From: Vandiemenella viatica
Lineage: Eukaryota; Arthropoda; Insecta; Orthoptera; Morabidae
Length of the DNA stretch: 64,000 nucleotides
NCBI GenBank assembly: GCA_031002005.1
Contig: CM061918.1
Location: 59,401,478-59,465,477 of the forward strand
Direction of reading: 5' to 3'
A program made the position numbers and the translations under genes. Below the pieces are notes generated by a model. The model did no database searches. It saw nothing but the letters and a program-made list of their open reading frames with translations, and was not told the DNA's origin. Position 1 is the stretch's first letter, and the number at the start of each line of letters is the position of its first letter. Shown here piece after piece: positions 45,051 through 56,510 of this stretch.

Positions 45051-45428
45051 TTTGAGGTAATATGTATAGAAGGGCTTTTTACCTAAAACCACACTCGAGC
45101 ATCCATTAATTGCAGAAGTGTTGGTCAAAGTGCATTGAACTAAAGGGGGCTAAGGAGAAAAAGAAATGTTTTTTAGAACTAAAGAACAACCTTATTAACT
45201 TCCTGGCCGAGTTCACATCGTCCTAGTTAAATGCTCTGCCAAATCTTTTCTGGAAAAACTTAGTAACAAGAAATAACTGGCCGTTGATTGTGTTTACTAG
45301 AATAGCAAATGCAAGAGTAGCTACAAATAGTCTGTTGAGGCGTATAATGACATCCACTGAGAAGAAATGTTGGATGGAACAATTGTTGAAACTGCAGATA
45401 GTAGCCCACCCACCAATCGATCAATCGT
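45051..45428. other. Unassigned arm sequence
   Basis: Mirror of 3010-3420. No gene seen. Confidence 0.4.
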
Positions 45429-45623
45429 ACACACACACACACACACAAACGCGCGCGCGCGCGTGCGCGCGCGATATAAACACAACACAACACAAACATA
45501 ACACACATACACACACCACATACAACACACACACAAACATAACGCAACACACAAAACATACACGCAACACACACACACACATGTAACATACCGACAGTAC
45601 ATACCGCACACATACACAACACA

Positions 45624-45657
<34 letters not shown>

Positions 45658-45810
45658 CTCACACACATCACACAACCACACACACATACCACACACACAT
45701 CACACACAAACACATCACACACAAACACATCACACACAAACACATCACACACAAACACATCACACACAAACACATCACACACAAACACATCACACACACA
45801 CACGTACACA
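45429..45810. repeat. (AC)n tract with GC repeat and 15-bp subarray
   Basis: Includes GCGCGCGCGCGCGTGCGCGC at about 45451-45471 and six to seven copies of ACACAAACACATCAC at about 45700-45795. Neither is present in the left-arm partner at 2731-3008. Frames across it are artefacts. Confidence 0.95.
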
Positions 45811-46129
45811 GAAAGAAAGAGAGAGAAAGGGACAAAAATACTAAGTGTTGTTATAAGTATGTGTTAACCATTGATACCGCCGATGGTTGATGTCAAACAG
45901 CGGTGTTAACCCCCTTTCCTAGGAAAAAGAGTGCATATTCCCCCAGTATTGCCCGTTGACCAGGGCTGTTTTGGCTGCTAGAAAAAGGTAGAACATTTCC
46001 TAGAACGTCTTTTATCGTGATGTTGCCTAGAAGAAGCCAGTTCTTATGGTAATTATTCGGCGAGAGGAGAGCACAACAACACTCGCCACTGTGGCTCAGT
46101 TCACTGTGGCACCGCACATCGGTTCACGG

Positions 46130-46400
46130 AGGTAAAGCTGTCCGGATTCGAGCCCAGGTCGGCCGTCCTGACTGAGGTTTGAAGCATTTTTCCGCAGCAA
46201 ACAAGAAGAATGTCGATATGGTCCCTAATCTACATCTCAGAAACAATACATTTCACAAACAAACAAATACACTTAACACGCTAAACATAACTACGCATTT
46301 CGCATAAATATGGAAACACTTCACTTCTTCCTGTGGTACGCAGTATGACCTGGCTGTGTATAAAATGCTCGGTGTCAGAAAAGGCATGCAGCCGTAAAAC
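46130..46400 (-). repeat. SINE-like dispersed repeat (family 4)
   Basis: Mirror of 2210-2480, with GGATTCGAGCCCAGG (B box on the minus strand). Confidence 0.5.
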
Positions 46401-47822
46401 TATAGCTCCAAATTTCGCCATGTCAGTGAAGATTAAAACTCATCGACGGCAGCGGATCCCAAAATGTTTGGTAAAGGTGGCTAGGAAGAAGAGAAGAACA
46501 ATAACTTGAGAAAGAGCAGCGAAAAGAGGCACCTGTGCATGTAAGGCGTGCAGATCAAACATCCTAAGGTCCTGTCACCGCATGTTAAGTTGTTTTGCTT
46601 AATCTGGTACCGTAGAAGATCTTCCATTTTTCAAACACCAACATCGCCAGCTTGTCACGCTGTGGTGATGTTGGAGACTTGCCACGGTCAATATGTTCTC
46701 CAAAGCTTGACATCCAGTAAAGCCTGCAGATAACTCTTCCATGCTCTACTCTCAGAAATGCAGTTCAACAATGTTTCTTTTTTGTTATTTGCACATCGAG
46801 TACCATAAATCTGTAATTATATAAATTTTTACTAACCACATTCAGAATTATATTTCCGTTGGAGAACAACCAGTATTTCCTGTAAGCTGAAGATCTTCCA
46901 TTCTGAACGCAAATAATCTTCCTTAAGCGCGCAATCTTTCCAATTATAGTCGTGCAAACGCTGTCTAGGCTCGCTAGGTTTGTCGATGACAGCGCGACCT
47001 CTGCCGGTCAAAAGCCGGAAATACAGCGCAGAGGACCGAGCCTGGACGTAAGCTCGAGCCCGACAGTAGATACTCGTTCCGTACAATCGGAACAGCCACG
47101 AACTGCATCGCAGTGTTAAAATCGCGAAATTGAAGAATGAAGTAACTGAAAAAGAGTGGAGAGTGTATGTATTCTTCTTCTTATTTTCTATGTGCTGTTG
47201 TATCATTTTTAAGATCGTATGCGTTTGTTCTCAGAAAATTCTGATATTTAACGACCGAGCCCAACCCTATGTTAATTAAAAATCGGCAGATTGTACCACA
47301 TTTCAACATTTCTACGGCGGTGTTCCGGCATTTCATAAAAACTGGAACATCCTTTCCCCTGAACATATGAATGATCCTTTCGTTATTAATAATCTCATAT
47401 TAGAGTGATATCAGTTATGTCATCAAAGTTAAAGCAATGTTGTGTATTAATAAGTACAAATCCTTACAAGACACATATATTTAAACCCTCTGTAGAAATC
47501 GTGATGCACATGATGTGGATTCAGGGATTGCTTTATGTATGTCAGTAACTGTAGATAACTTATTTATGTTATGGTTTTCGTTACACTGTGTTCAGATCTC
47601 ATAGTTTGTAATACATCCATCACATATTTTTCTCAAACACGTATATTTTGCACTTCATTTCTACGGCGATTCAATTGATAGAACGTACGCAAAATGATGA
47701 TATTAATAACTGATATACTGTAGATTCGAGAATGCTCCAGCCGTACAGTTTGTCCAGTTTTCTATGATGTACATTCTGCGCTGTACGGGCGAGGAAGACA
47801 TCAAGCGCTATTCCTGCATTGC
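46401..47822. other. Unassigned arm sequence
   Basis: Mirror of 757-2209. No gene seen. Confidence 0.4.
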
Positions 47823-49922
47823 CGAGCCTCCATTTGGCCGCCGAGCCTTCGTTTGTCCGCCGAGCCTACGTTTGTCCGCCAAGCATTCGTTTGTCCGCCG
47901 AGCCTTCGTTTGTCCGCCAAGCATTCGTTTGTCCGCCGAGCCTTCGTTTGTCCGCCGAGCCTTCGTTCATCCACCAAGCCTTCGTTTGTCCACCGAGCCT
48001 TCGTTTGTCCACCGAGCCTTCGTTTGTCCACCAAGTTTCGTTTGACCACCGAGCCTTCGATCATCCACCGAGCCTTCGTTTGTCCACCAAGCCTTCGTTT
48101 GTCCACCAAGCCTTCGTTTGTCCGCCAAGTTTCGTTTGTCCGCCGAGCCTTCGTTTGTCCGCCGAACCTTCGTTTGTCCGCCAAGCATTCGTTTGTCCGC
48201 CGAGCCTTCGTTTGTCCACCGAGCCTTCGTTTGTCCACCGAGCCTTCGTTTGTCCGCCAAGCCTTCGTTTGTCCACCGAGCCTTCGTTTGTCCGCCAAGC
48301 ATTCGTTTGTCCGCCGAGCCTTCGTTTGTCCGCCGAGCCTTCGTTTGTCCGCCAAGCCTTCGTTTGTCCGCCAAGCATTCGTTTGTCCGCCGAGCCTTCG
48401 TTTGTCCGCCGAGCCTTCGTTTGTCCACCGCGCCTTCGTTTGTCCGCCAAGCCTTCGTTTGTCCACCGAGCCTTCGTTTGTCCGCCAAGCATTCGTTTGT
48501 CCGCCGAGCCTTCGTTTGTCCGCCGAGCCTTCGTTTGTCCACCGAGCCTTCGTTTGTCCGCCAAGCCTTCGTTTGTCCACCGAGCCTTCGTTTGTCCGCC
48601 AAGCATTCGTTTGTCCGCCGAACCTTCGTTTGTCCGCCAAGCATTCGTTTGTCCGCCGAGCCTTCGTTTGTCCACCGAGCCTTCGTTTGTCCACCGAGCC
48701 TTCGTTTGTCCGCCAAGCCTTCGTTTGTCCACCGAGCCTTCGTTTGTCCGCCAAGCATTCGTTTGTCCACCGAGCCTTCGTTTGTCCACCAAGCCTTCGT
48801 TTGTCCGCCAAGCCTTCGTTTGTCCGCCAAGCATTCGTTTGTCCGCCGAGCCTTCGTTTGTCCGCCGAGCCTTCGTTCATCCACCAAGCCTTCGTTTGTC
48901 CACCGAGCCTTCGTTTGTTCACCGAGCCTTCGTTTGTCCACCAAGTTTCGTTTGACCACCGAGCCTTCGATCATCCACCGAGCCTTCGTTTGTCCACCAA
49001 GCCTTCGTTTGTCCACCAAGCCTTCGTTTGTCCGCCAAGTTTCGTTTGTCCGCCGAGCCTTCGTTTGTCCGCCGAACCTTCGTTTGTCCGCCAAGCATTC
49101 GTTTGTCCGCCGAGCCTTCGTTCATCCACCAAGCCTTCGTTTGTCCACCGAGCCTTCGTTTGTCCACCGAGCCTTCGTTTGTCCGCCAAGTTTCGTTTGT
49201 CCACCGAGCCTTCGTTCATCCACCGAGCCTTCGTTTGTCCACCAAGCCTTCGTTTATCCGCCAAGTTTCGTTTGTCCGCCGAGCCTTCGTTCATCCACCA
49301 AGCCTTCGTTTGTCCACCGAGCCTTCGTTTGTCCACCGAGCCTTCGTTTGTCCACCAAGCCTTCGTTTATCCGCCAAGTTTCGTTTGTCCGCCGAGCCTT
49401 CGTTCATCCACCAAGCCTTCGTTTGTCCACCGAGCCTTCGTTTGTCCACCGAGCCTTCGTTTGTCCGCCAAGTTTCGTTTGTCCACCGAGCCTTCGTTCA
49501 TCCACCGAGCCTTCGTTTGTCCACCAAGCCTTCGTTTGTCCGCCCAGTTTCGTTTGTCCGCCGAGCCTTCGTTTGTCCGCCGAACCTTCGTTTGTCCGCC
49601 AAGCATTCGTTTGTCCGCCGAACATTCGTTCATCCACCGAGCCTTCGTTTGTCCACCAAGCCTTCGTTTCTCCGCCAAGTTTCGTTTGTCCGCCGAGCCT
49701 TCGTTTGTCCGCCGAGCCTATGTTTGTCCGCCGAGCCTTCGTTTGTCCGCCGAGCATTCGTTTGTCCGCCGAGCCTTCGTTTGTTCGCAGAGCTTTCGTT
49801 CATCCACCGAGCCTTCGTTTGTCCGCCAAGTTTCGTTTGTCCACCGAGCCTTCGTTTGTCCGCCAAGTTTCGTTTGTCCACCGAGCCTTCGTTTGTCCGC
49901 CGAACCTTTGTTTATCCACCGA
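47823..49922. repeat. 19-bp minisatellite, long allele with higher-order repeat
   Basis: About 110 copies of TCCGCCGAGCCTTCGTTTG with variants and occasional 18-bp units. A block of at least 230 bp containing the rare units with TTCATCCACC, TTTGACCACC and GATCATCCACC recurs at an offset of 910 bp (47961 and 48871), so the array grew partly by copying large blocks. All six frames stay open for hundreds of codons, which I read as a consequence of the unit, not as coding. Confidence 0.95.
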
Positions 49923-50322
49923 GCTCCAGCGGTCACAGCTCGCCCGGGTAGAGAGGAACGGTCATGGAAATAACCGAGCGAGTTCGAGCGTGAGTAGACT
50001 GCAGTTTATACGACGCTATTTCCAATGGAGAAGGACATATTAAATTGAGGTAATGAACCAAGCAAGTGAACGCCTCAGTAGCAAGTAAGACGTTGCACAG
50101 TCTGTCCAATATAAAATGTGAGTGCTTTTATTTACACGGATCCACAAGCGTCTAATGCGAATCAGTGAATTAACTAGAGACACGTTTCGACCCTCTTTCG
50201 TAAAAGTCTGAGTGTGCTATAATCGCTTGTTCGAGTAACAGCACTTCCTCAGATTCAAACGGAAAACGAAAGATGGAACTACGAGCCAACATAAAATTTT
50301 ATTTTAAACTGAGTAAAAGGGA

Positions 50323-50559
50323 GATCTTCTTCTATGAACCCCTTACCTGGTACGGGCTAAGCGGTTCCTATAAGGGATGTCTATCCACCAAGGTAAAGTC
50401 TTAAAGGATAAACTTAGTTGTGTTGTGGATGAGACACGAAAGAAGGGACAGGGAGAAGCCCGGTGCCGGCCAATCCAGTCCTAATCTTCCGAAAGATACC
50501 TAAGCCGCCAGGCTTAACATTCCCATTCTACCAAAGAATTTTTATAAACAGTGTCTTAT
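50323..50559. other. Unassigned; partner of the inverted repeat not visible
   Basis: Continues the right arm past the point that pairs with base 1. Whether it is still part of the inverted repeat cannot be judged because the partner lies outside the window. No gene seen. Confidence 0.5.
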
Positions 50560-50680
50560 GCCGTCACTCCATACCCACTGCGGAGAGGTTTGGGATTTAA
50601 CCCACGACTCGGTCCATAATTTGGTGATTAGTAATTGCACAGCACCACCCTCCTACCCTACCATCATCGATATCATGATC
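50560..50680 (-). repeat. SINE family 2, 3' half
   Basis: CCGTCACTCCATACC, TGCGGAGAGGTTTGGGA and TTGGTGATTAGTAATTG match the 3' half of 8570-8880 in the same orientation. Confidence 0.7.
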
Positions 50681-50682
50681 AT

Positions 50683-50875
50683 TGAAGGCGGGAGAGTAAG
50701 TGATGGGAAAGAATTCGGCGATTGCCTTTTGAATGAACCGTCTTGGTATCCACGCGTAGAGATTTCGGGAAATCATTGAAAACCGAAATTTGGATGGTTG
50801 AACTGGAGATCAAACCCGCGTTCTTCGGAATGTCGGGCGAAAGCATCATCCCGTCACCCACTACACTCAGTCCAA
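50683..50875 (-). repeat. SINE family 1, decayed copy
   Basis: Core GATGGGAAAGAATTCGGCG and CATTGAAAACCGAAATTTGG, head with GATCAAACCCGCGTTC in the B-box region, ending CACTCAGTCC. Confidence 0.7.
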
Positions 50876-52010
50876 ATGATCAGCTAAGATATTTTCCCGT
50901 TCCGTGTGCTAGTTATACTAGTAGTAATTTTGACACCTTTCCTGTCAAACTAATGGTTGGGTAGTTTTCACATTTATCAACTAGTATTTTCTACGGTAGG
51001 AAATACGGATATTCTTGGCAAAATGTTGTTAGTAAATGCTGAAATGATGGATCCAGTGCAGGTGTTGTTTGGTGTGAACATGCACACGATGCTTATATCC
51101 GTGTTATAAGTCTGGGAACAGTATCTCTTGCCAGGAGTGCCAACTTTACCTCGGAAATCCCGCCTCTGCCGAGAGCGCCAATGGCCGACAGTGATCTTTC
51201 AAGCGTAGCCAATGCGTGGGCACGCCAACATCAACTCACACTATAATATTAATCGAACTGTCATCTAGGCCTGCTGGCTTGCTAAAGAACGGCTTTAATT
51301 GTTTTGATTAAAATCACCAATTAAGCATAATTAGATCTGTCACAGTGTTGTTGTGGGGGAAAAAAAATGCATATTCAGGCTTATATTGTTACATTTTTAC
51401 CATGTTTTTATTAACTCGCTTTGGGCTTTGAGTGTCCGGGTGGAATTTTGTAATTAATTTTAAACTAACTTCTCGATGAGCTAGAGACTTGAAATTTTGA
51501 GCATAGCTCAGAAGTGGATGACAATCCATGAAAATTTGGAAAAATTGAAAAGGTTTGTACTGAAAATTTTGAAATTCGGGAAAAACTGAAAGTACTCTTT
51601 TCTGTGGACCAATTTAGCTATTTTTTTTAAATGTTTGTAATAGTCTGAACAAGTTTTTTAGGGGGGAAAAATTGGAAATGCTGCCTGAAAAATTTAAAAA
51701 TTATGGAAGAACTAAAAGTGCTTTTTTGTATTGGATTTTTGTTTGAATTCAAGACCATAGCTTATGATTCAAACCATGCATATGCATAATTCTTTATTTT
51801 GTTTTGTTCCTTATTTCCCCGGGATGGAAATAACTCAATTAAATGGTTTCTATTTACAAAAACTGGAATTTGTCGCATGTCTCTGTGATTATGTCATCAA
51901 AGTATTTAAAATCAGTTCCAAATTTTCACGCACATAACCTTAAAAAGCAGAAAATAATAATAAAATAAAAAACTTTTTAATGTAGCCTACCATGTTTTTG
52001 TAACGGACTA
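50876..52010. other. Unassigned AT-rich, no gene seen
   Basis: Contains several loosely similar GAAAATTTxGAAAAAxTGAAA pieces at about 51530-51720. No frame of interest. Confidence 0.4.
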
Positions 52011-52413
52011 AGTATAAAATCATTTCTCTTATCCTTACGAAGGATAAAACCACATATAGATTTCTAACTTCTTCTAAATTGTACTGAAAACTTATACTTG
52101 GAAATTTTTGATAGCTATTAAAATACTTGTAAGATTGGTGATGAAAAACATGATGCATTAATAGCTCAACTAACAATTTCATTGCACCACAAATAATGTG
52201 AACTGATAAACAAGGTCTTTCATTGATAGCTACTCTCTACGCTTCTTTTAGTTATGTATTGCATGCGCCCCATGTTTTTCGTCACCAATCTTACAAGTAT
52301 TTTAATAGCTATCAAAAATTTACAAGTATAAGTTTTCAGTACAATTTAGAAGTAGTTAGAAATCTGTATGTGGTTTTATCCTTCGTAAGGGTTAGAAAAA
52401 TGATTTTATACTT
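52011..52413. repeat. Foldback: about 142-bp inverted arms
   Basis: Arm 52011-52152 pairs with 52271-52413 across a 118-bp spacer. The similar 80-codon frames on opposite strands (51940-52182 and 52223-52465) are the same sequence read twice. Probably a MITE; no termini identified. Confidence 0.8.
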
Positions 52414-52610
52414 TTTATTCCGGTATAACAACAATTTAAAAAATTTGTTATTTTATATCTCATAACTGATAAAGCAATAGAGAAGAGGCATAAACGCTAT
52501 CTATCTGAGACGAGCTTTCAGAACGTTCATTCAATCGGCAACAGAAGGCGGGCTACAGCCAAAGATACCGCTATTAACTTCTAATCAAGAAACACAGCCA
52601 TCGACTTGTG

Positions 52611-53298
52611 CATGGAAGAAAGAAATATATGGAGACGAAATACCGCTTATTCTGTGGCGCCGCCTCTAAACTCTCGGCTGATACTGCGCATGCGCAGTGG
52701 CGGCGGCGGCCATATTACTTATCCACACAGTTGTTATTTGGAGACAGTATATCCAGAAAATTAAGCAAGATATCTAGAGATTTTATTCTTTATTTTCGAT
52801 TTTTTTTCGTCGTGTTTGATAAGAATCCATCATCAAATTTGCCTTTTCGCGAAATTTTTCTTCTGAATTTAAACTCACATTTGAGACAGTATATCTCGAG
52901 ACCTAGACAAGATATCAAATTTTTTATTCTTTATTTTTTATTTGTATCGTCATTTTAAATAAGAATCCATCATCAAATTTGACTTTGACCAATTTTTTAT
53001 TCTGAATTTCAATCAAAAACATCTCCCATTTGAGACAAAATATCTCGAAAACAAAGCAGGATATCAAAAAATTTTATTCTTCATTTTTTATTTGTTTCAT
53101 CGAGTTACATAATGATCCATCATCAGATTGCGGCGTCACGTTTATCCTAGAGTCCCTTTGAGGAGTTTGCTCATATTCCCCGTGTCTGTATGGATAGGTA
53201 ATATGGCGGCCACGCCTCCCCACTCCTCTCCCCCCGGCGTCATTTCAACGCGTGGTGAAGGTCCCTTGCGTCGTCTCCATATATTTCTTTCCTCCATG
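52611..53298. mobile_element. TIR-bounded element with internal tandem repeats
   Basis: 52611-52638 and 53271-53298 are 28-bp inverted repeats with 27 matches (CATGGAAGAAAGAAATATAT, then GGAGACGA). Similarity continues weakly outward (ACTTGTG against CACGAGT). Three tandem units fill the middle. GC-rich flanks inside the left end carry GCGCATGCGCAGTGGCGGCG. Superfamily unknown. Confidence 0.6.
52741..53127. repeat. Three tandem units of about 142-149 bp
   Basis: GAGACAGTATATC or GAGACAAAATATC starts a unit at about 52741, 52883 and 53032. Each has a GATATC, ATTTTATTCTTxATTTT and AATCCATCATCA series. Confidence 0.8.
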
Positions 53299-54910
53299 GA
53301 CTCGTGCCGCTAAAGTAAAATATTCACTTTAATGAAATGCGTTCAATCTGGAGACTGGACGAACTGAATAGCCTGTCAAACTTCGGCGAATCTCTGTAAT
53401 GCCCGAAGGGTTAGTTACTCTGGCTGTCAGCACAGGAATGATTGACAAACCATGAAATTTCAAATAAACAATTGAATTCGATTTCTGTAAAATCCAGCGC
53501 TTATATCGATAAAAGAAAGTGTGTGATGCCAACTAAAAGAAGTAACTGCACTCTAATACGAAGGACAGAAATAAAAATTATAATGGCAGGCAGAGATATA
53601 TGCGACGTTCGTTTAATTAAATTTACATGTCTCTATTTGTTTATTTATGAACATTTAATCCATAATTTATGTAAATAAAAGAACGTTTGATATTAACGAT
53701 CAATTCTCTGTAAAAAATACTAGAACCGGGTCACAACCTACGATTTTTTTTTTTTTTTACAGAAAATTAAATCAGGATAGTTTACTAAAAAACTCGGAGA
53801 AAGTTTGCACAAAACTTAAAAAATCAAGAAACATACATAAAAAACAAAAAAAATTGTTTTTGAAATTATGCTTTTTTAAAAAAACTCTTTCACAAAAGTT
53901 AAACATTTCAGTCATTTTTGATGGGCTTTGTTGAATTAGTTGTAAGTAGTAGAAAACAGAGGGCTGGGATAAAAAACATCATAATATCAGACAGAGATGC
54001 GATATTCATTTTCTCACAGGGAGTCTGCTTTACTGGTTGTGTATTCTGTTTACCTTCCATTGTTTGTTGTGGAAGAAGTACCGAAAATGCGAAGAGAACA
54101 GCGGTATTTTATTAAGCAGAAAGGTATTTTTATCTCAACTTATGCACTTAAATTTTTTTTCAGTAATCACGCACGCTGTCCGTGTAACATGCTCTATCCT
54201 ACATGCAAATAATCACTTTATGAACTGTTTAATCGTATAAATAGCAATTTTATCGGTGATTGAAGTTTACAGTAAAAACACTGATTAGCGTTTTTGAATT
54301 CTGACAGTTATTTTATGTTAAGATCAAATATGCTTCCCTAAAAGTTTATAAATCTTAATATGTTTTGAACTATTAATATTTGTTCCTCTTCACTGAGGAA
54401 AAAAATATAAGTTAGTTATATTCCTGGTATGCTTTCTTGAATTTTATTTATCGAGATCTTTTATCGCTGTTTATCACGTCTAATGATCAACCAGATATAT
54501 ATGTATTGGCTATCTCAAAACGGATCTAACTATTTCGATAATGGAAAGGGAGGCTTTGGGTCTAGAAATAGAACTGTTATGTTTTCATTCATATTCCGAA
54601 AAGTTCTTGCTCAGGAATTTATTATGTTTTTATGCCTCAAAATTGATAAATTTATTTAAAATATATCTCTCTCGATATTACCGAAGTTAACCTACATGAC
54701 AACAGATGGCACATTCCGCAATTCTTGTATCCTATACTATTATAAGAGAGATCGTTATTCTAACGATTAATTAGGTTTTTTTAGTCTAAAACTCAATTTG
54801 AAATGGCTTCTTCTTTTTAGACGTTTATTACGGTTTTGTTTTTAATGGTAAAAAGCTGCCAAATACTCAAGTGACAAATGAAGATTACTGTATAAGAAAT
54901 CAACATGCTT
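53299..54910. other. Unassigned AT-rich, no gene seen
   Basis: T run at 53745-53757 and A-rich tracts near 53840-53880. Frames of 60-78 codons only. Confidence 0.45.
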
Positions 54911-55115
54911 ATTTTTTTCTTATTGCTTTACGTCTAGAGGAAGTGGACGTCATTAGAGACGAGTCAAGACTTGTGGCAAGAATCTGGAAGAAATTCAGCC
55001 ACAGTATTCGCTTGTAGTGATCTCCTAAAACCGTGGAAACCGAAACTTGAAAAGCCGGACAGGGGATTCGAACCTGCGTCCACAGAACGGGACGCCATAG
55101 AGAGACGCCGATTGA
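54911..55115 (-). repeat. SINE family 1, decayed copy
   Basis: Tail TTATTGCTTTACGTC, core with ATTAGAGACGAGTCAAGAC, head with GGGGATTCGAACCTGCGTCC, which contains a perfect B box on the minus strand. Confidence 0.8.
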
Positions 55116-55144
55116 AACAGATTGATACTCTCACTGCCATAGAT

Positions 55145-55698
55145 CAGTGGTTCTGAACCTTTATTGGTACACGACCCACTTTTAAGTAAAAAAAAAAAAA
55201 ATTCGCGACCCACCTAATATGAGAGTCTATCTAATATCAAAATGGGAACTGTCTTATGACCTCGTTACGCTATCGACTATCCTACCCTACGAAAAGGCAA
55301 GTTTTCGGACAAAGGATATACTATCAACAAAAACAAGAACTGCTAACACATAAAACATATTATAGACCGGGAGGCGGCTACAAAGACCATCACCTCATCA
55401 AGTTGACTGCCAAAACTCCACGATAAGAAGTAACTCGATCAGGATATTAAGATGCAACTGGTCTGCCAAGTCGCTTTTTAGTAGAAACCACCTGGAGACC
55501 CGATTTTAGTGGTTGATTAGTAAGTTTATCATTGTGTTTTACTGCGCCCAAATGTATGAAAATATGGAAGACTGGGAGCAAGAAATATATCAAATAAAAG
55601 ATTTATTTTTGTTTGCAACAACCTCGATTGTTCCTCGACCCACAAAATATACGCCGCGACCCACCAGTGGGTCACGACCCATAGGTTGGGAACCGCTG
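55145..55698. mobile_element. Non-autonomous hAT-type element
   Basis: Ends CAGTGGTTCTGAACCTTT and GGTTGGGAACCGCTG, the common hAT terminus. Flanking CCATAGAT (55137-55144) and CCATTGAT (55699-55706) match at 7 of 8. CGACCCAC motifs near both ends are inverted partners. No transposase frame. Confidence 0.9.
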
Positions 55699-55706
55699 CC
55701 ATTGAT

Positions 55707-56510
55707 TCTCCTGTTCTGACCGGAAAAACGAGATGAGCTACCCGACATCAACCTAATTATATTCGCTTGTTGCACCCAAAAAAAAAACTGTATCCTAGCC
55801 TTGTCAAGTTTAACATACCCTTGCAATCATCTTTCTGAGGATGGAGCGTCATAATATGTACGGCGCGATTGCCCATTACATAAGTGAGACGAATGTAAGC
55901 TTTTAATTCTGTTCATTTTAAAGATTTCTCTCTTTGTAAAATTTTATCTTAACTCAATTTTATAGTCATTCGTCAATGTTATAATTTTTCATCAGGAGCA
56001 ACCAATGACTTATTTATACTATTTCGTATGAAAGAATTGTCCGGCAATCAACAATTACAATAGATTTGAGTTTACAATAAGGTTTACCGCCGAATTAATA
56101 CATGTTTAAGACATGTATGAAGGATAGATGAAAGTATTTGAAACTGGTCGTATGGTCGTATAGACCGATAGAAATCGAAATAAACAAAAACAAATCTAAG
56201 CAGCTTCTCTGTCACTAAATATCTCGTATAATGTCTGTAAGTGGCTGTTTTCTATGGATTTCTTTGTAACAGGTTCACGAAAGCACTATCATACCCATCT
56301 GCACCGTATTTTCACAGTTTGAAATATTAGTGTATTACTTAAAAATTGCAGTATGTCACATGATTTTAGGCGGACAATGGACGGAAAATTGATGATAATC
56401 TGTTCGAAACCTGAAGAGACAGGTTTATGAAATATAATATATATTTAAAAAAATACGCAGAGAAAGTCAAACTTATCAGAAATCTGGAATAACCACAAAT
56501 ATATGAAAAC
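55707..56510. other. Unassigned, no gene seen
   Basis: AT-rich, without frames or repeats that I can assign. Confidence 0.45.

Larger units (their letters stand above)
24031..50322. repeat. Right arm of giant inverted repeat
   Basis: Reverse-complement partner of 1-20097. It is about 6.2 kb longer, explained by the palindromic Tc1 (1.45 kb), the 28520-29872 segment (1.35 kb), the solo LTR (0.71 kb), the RNase H LINE (1.16 kb), the 35264-36113 insertion (0.85 kb) and minisatellite growth (1.75 kb), less about 0.7 kb inside the hAT-type element. Confidence 0.95.

Noticed and set aside
45260..45809. Cysteine/valine and threonine/histidine frames
   Set aside because: Translations of the (AC)n tract and its 15-bp subarray.
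47823..49922. Regular repeats resembling a CRISPR array
   Set aside because: There are no unique spacers; the units are head-to-tail and the genome is eukaryotic.
47801..50043. Open frames of up to 706 codons, on both strands
   Set aside because: They follow the 19-bp minisatellite, are open in every frame, and change length sixfold between the arms.
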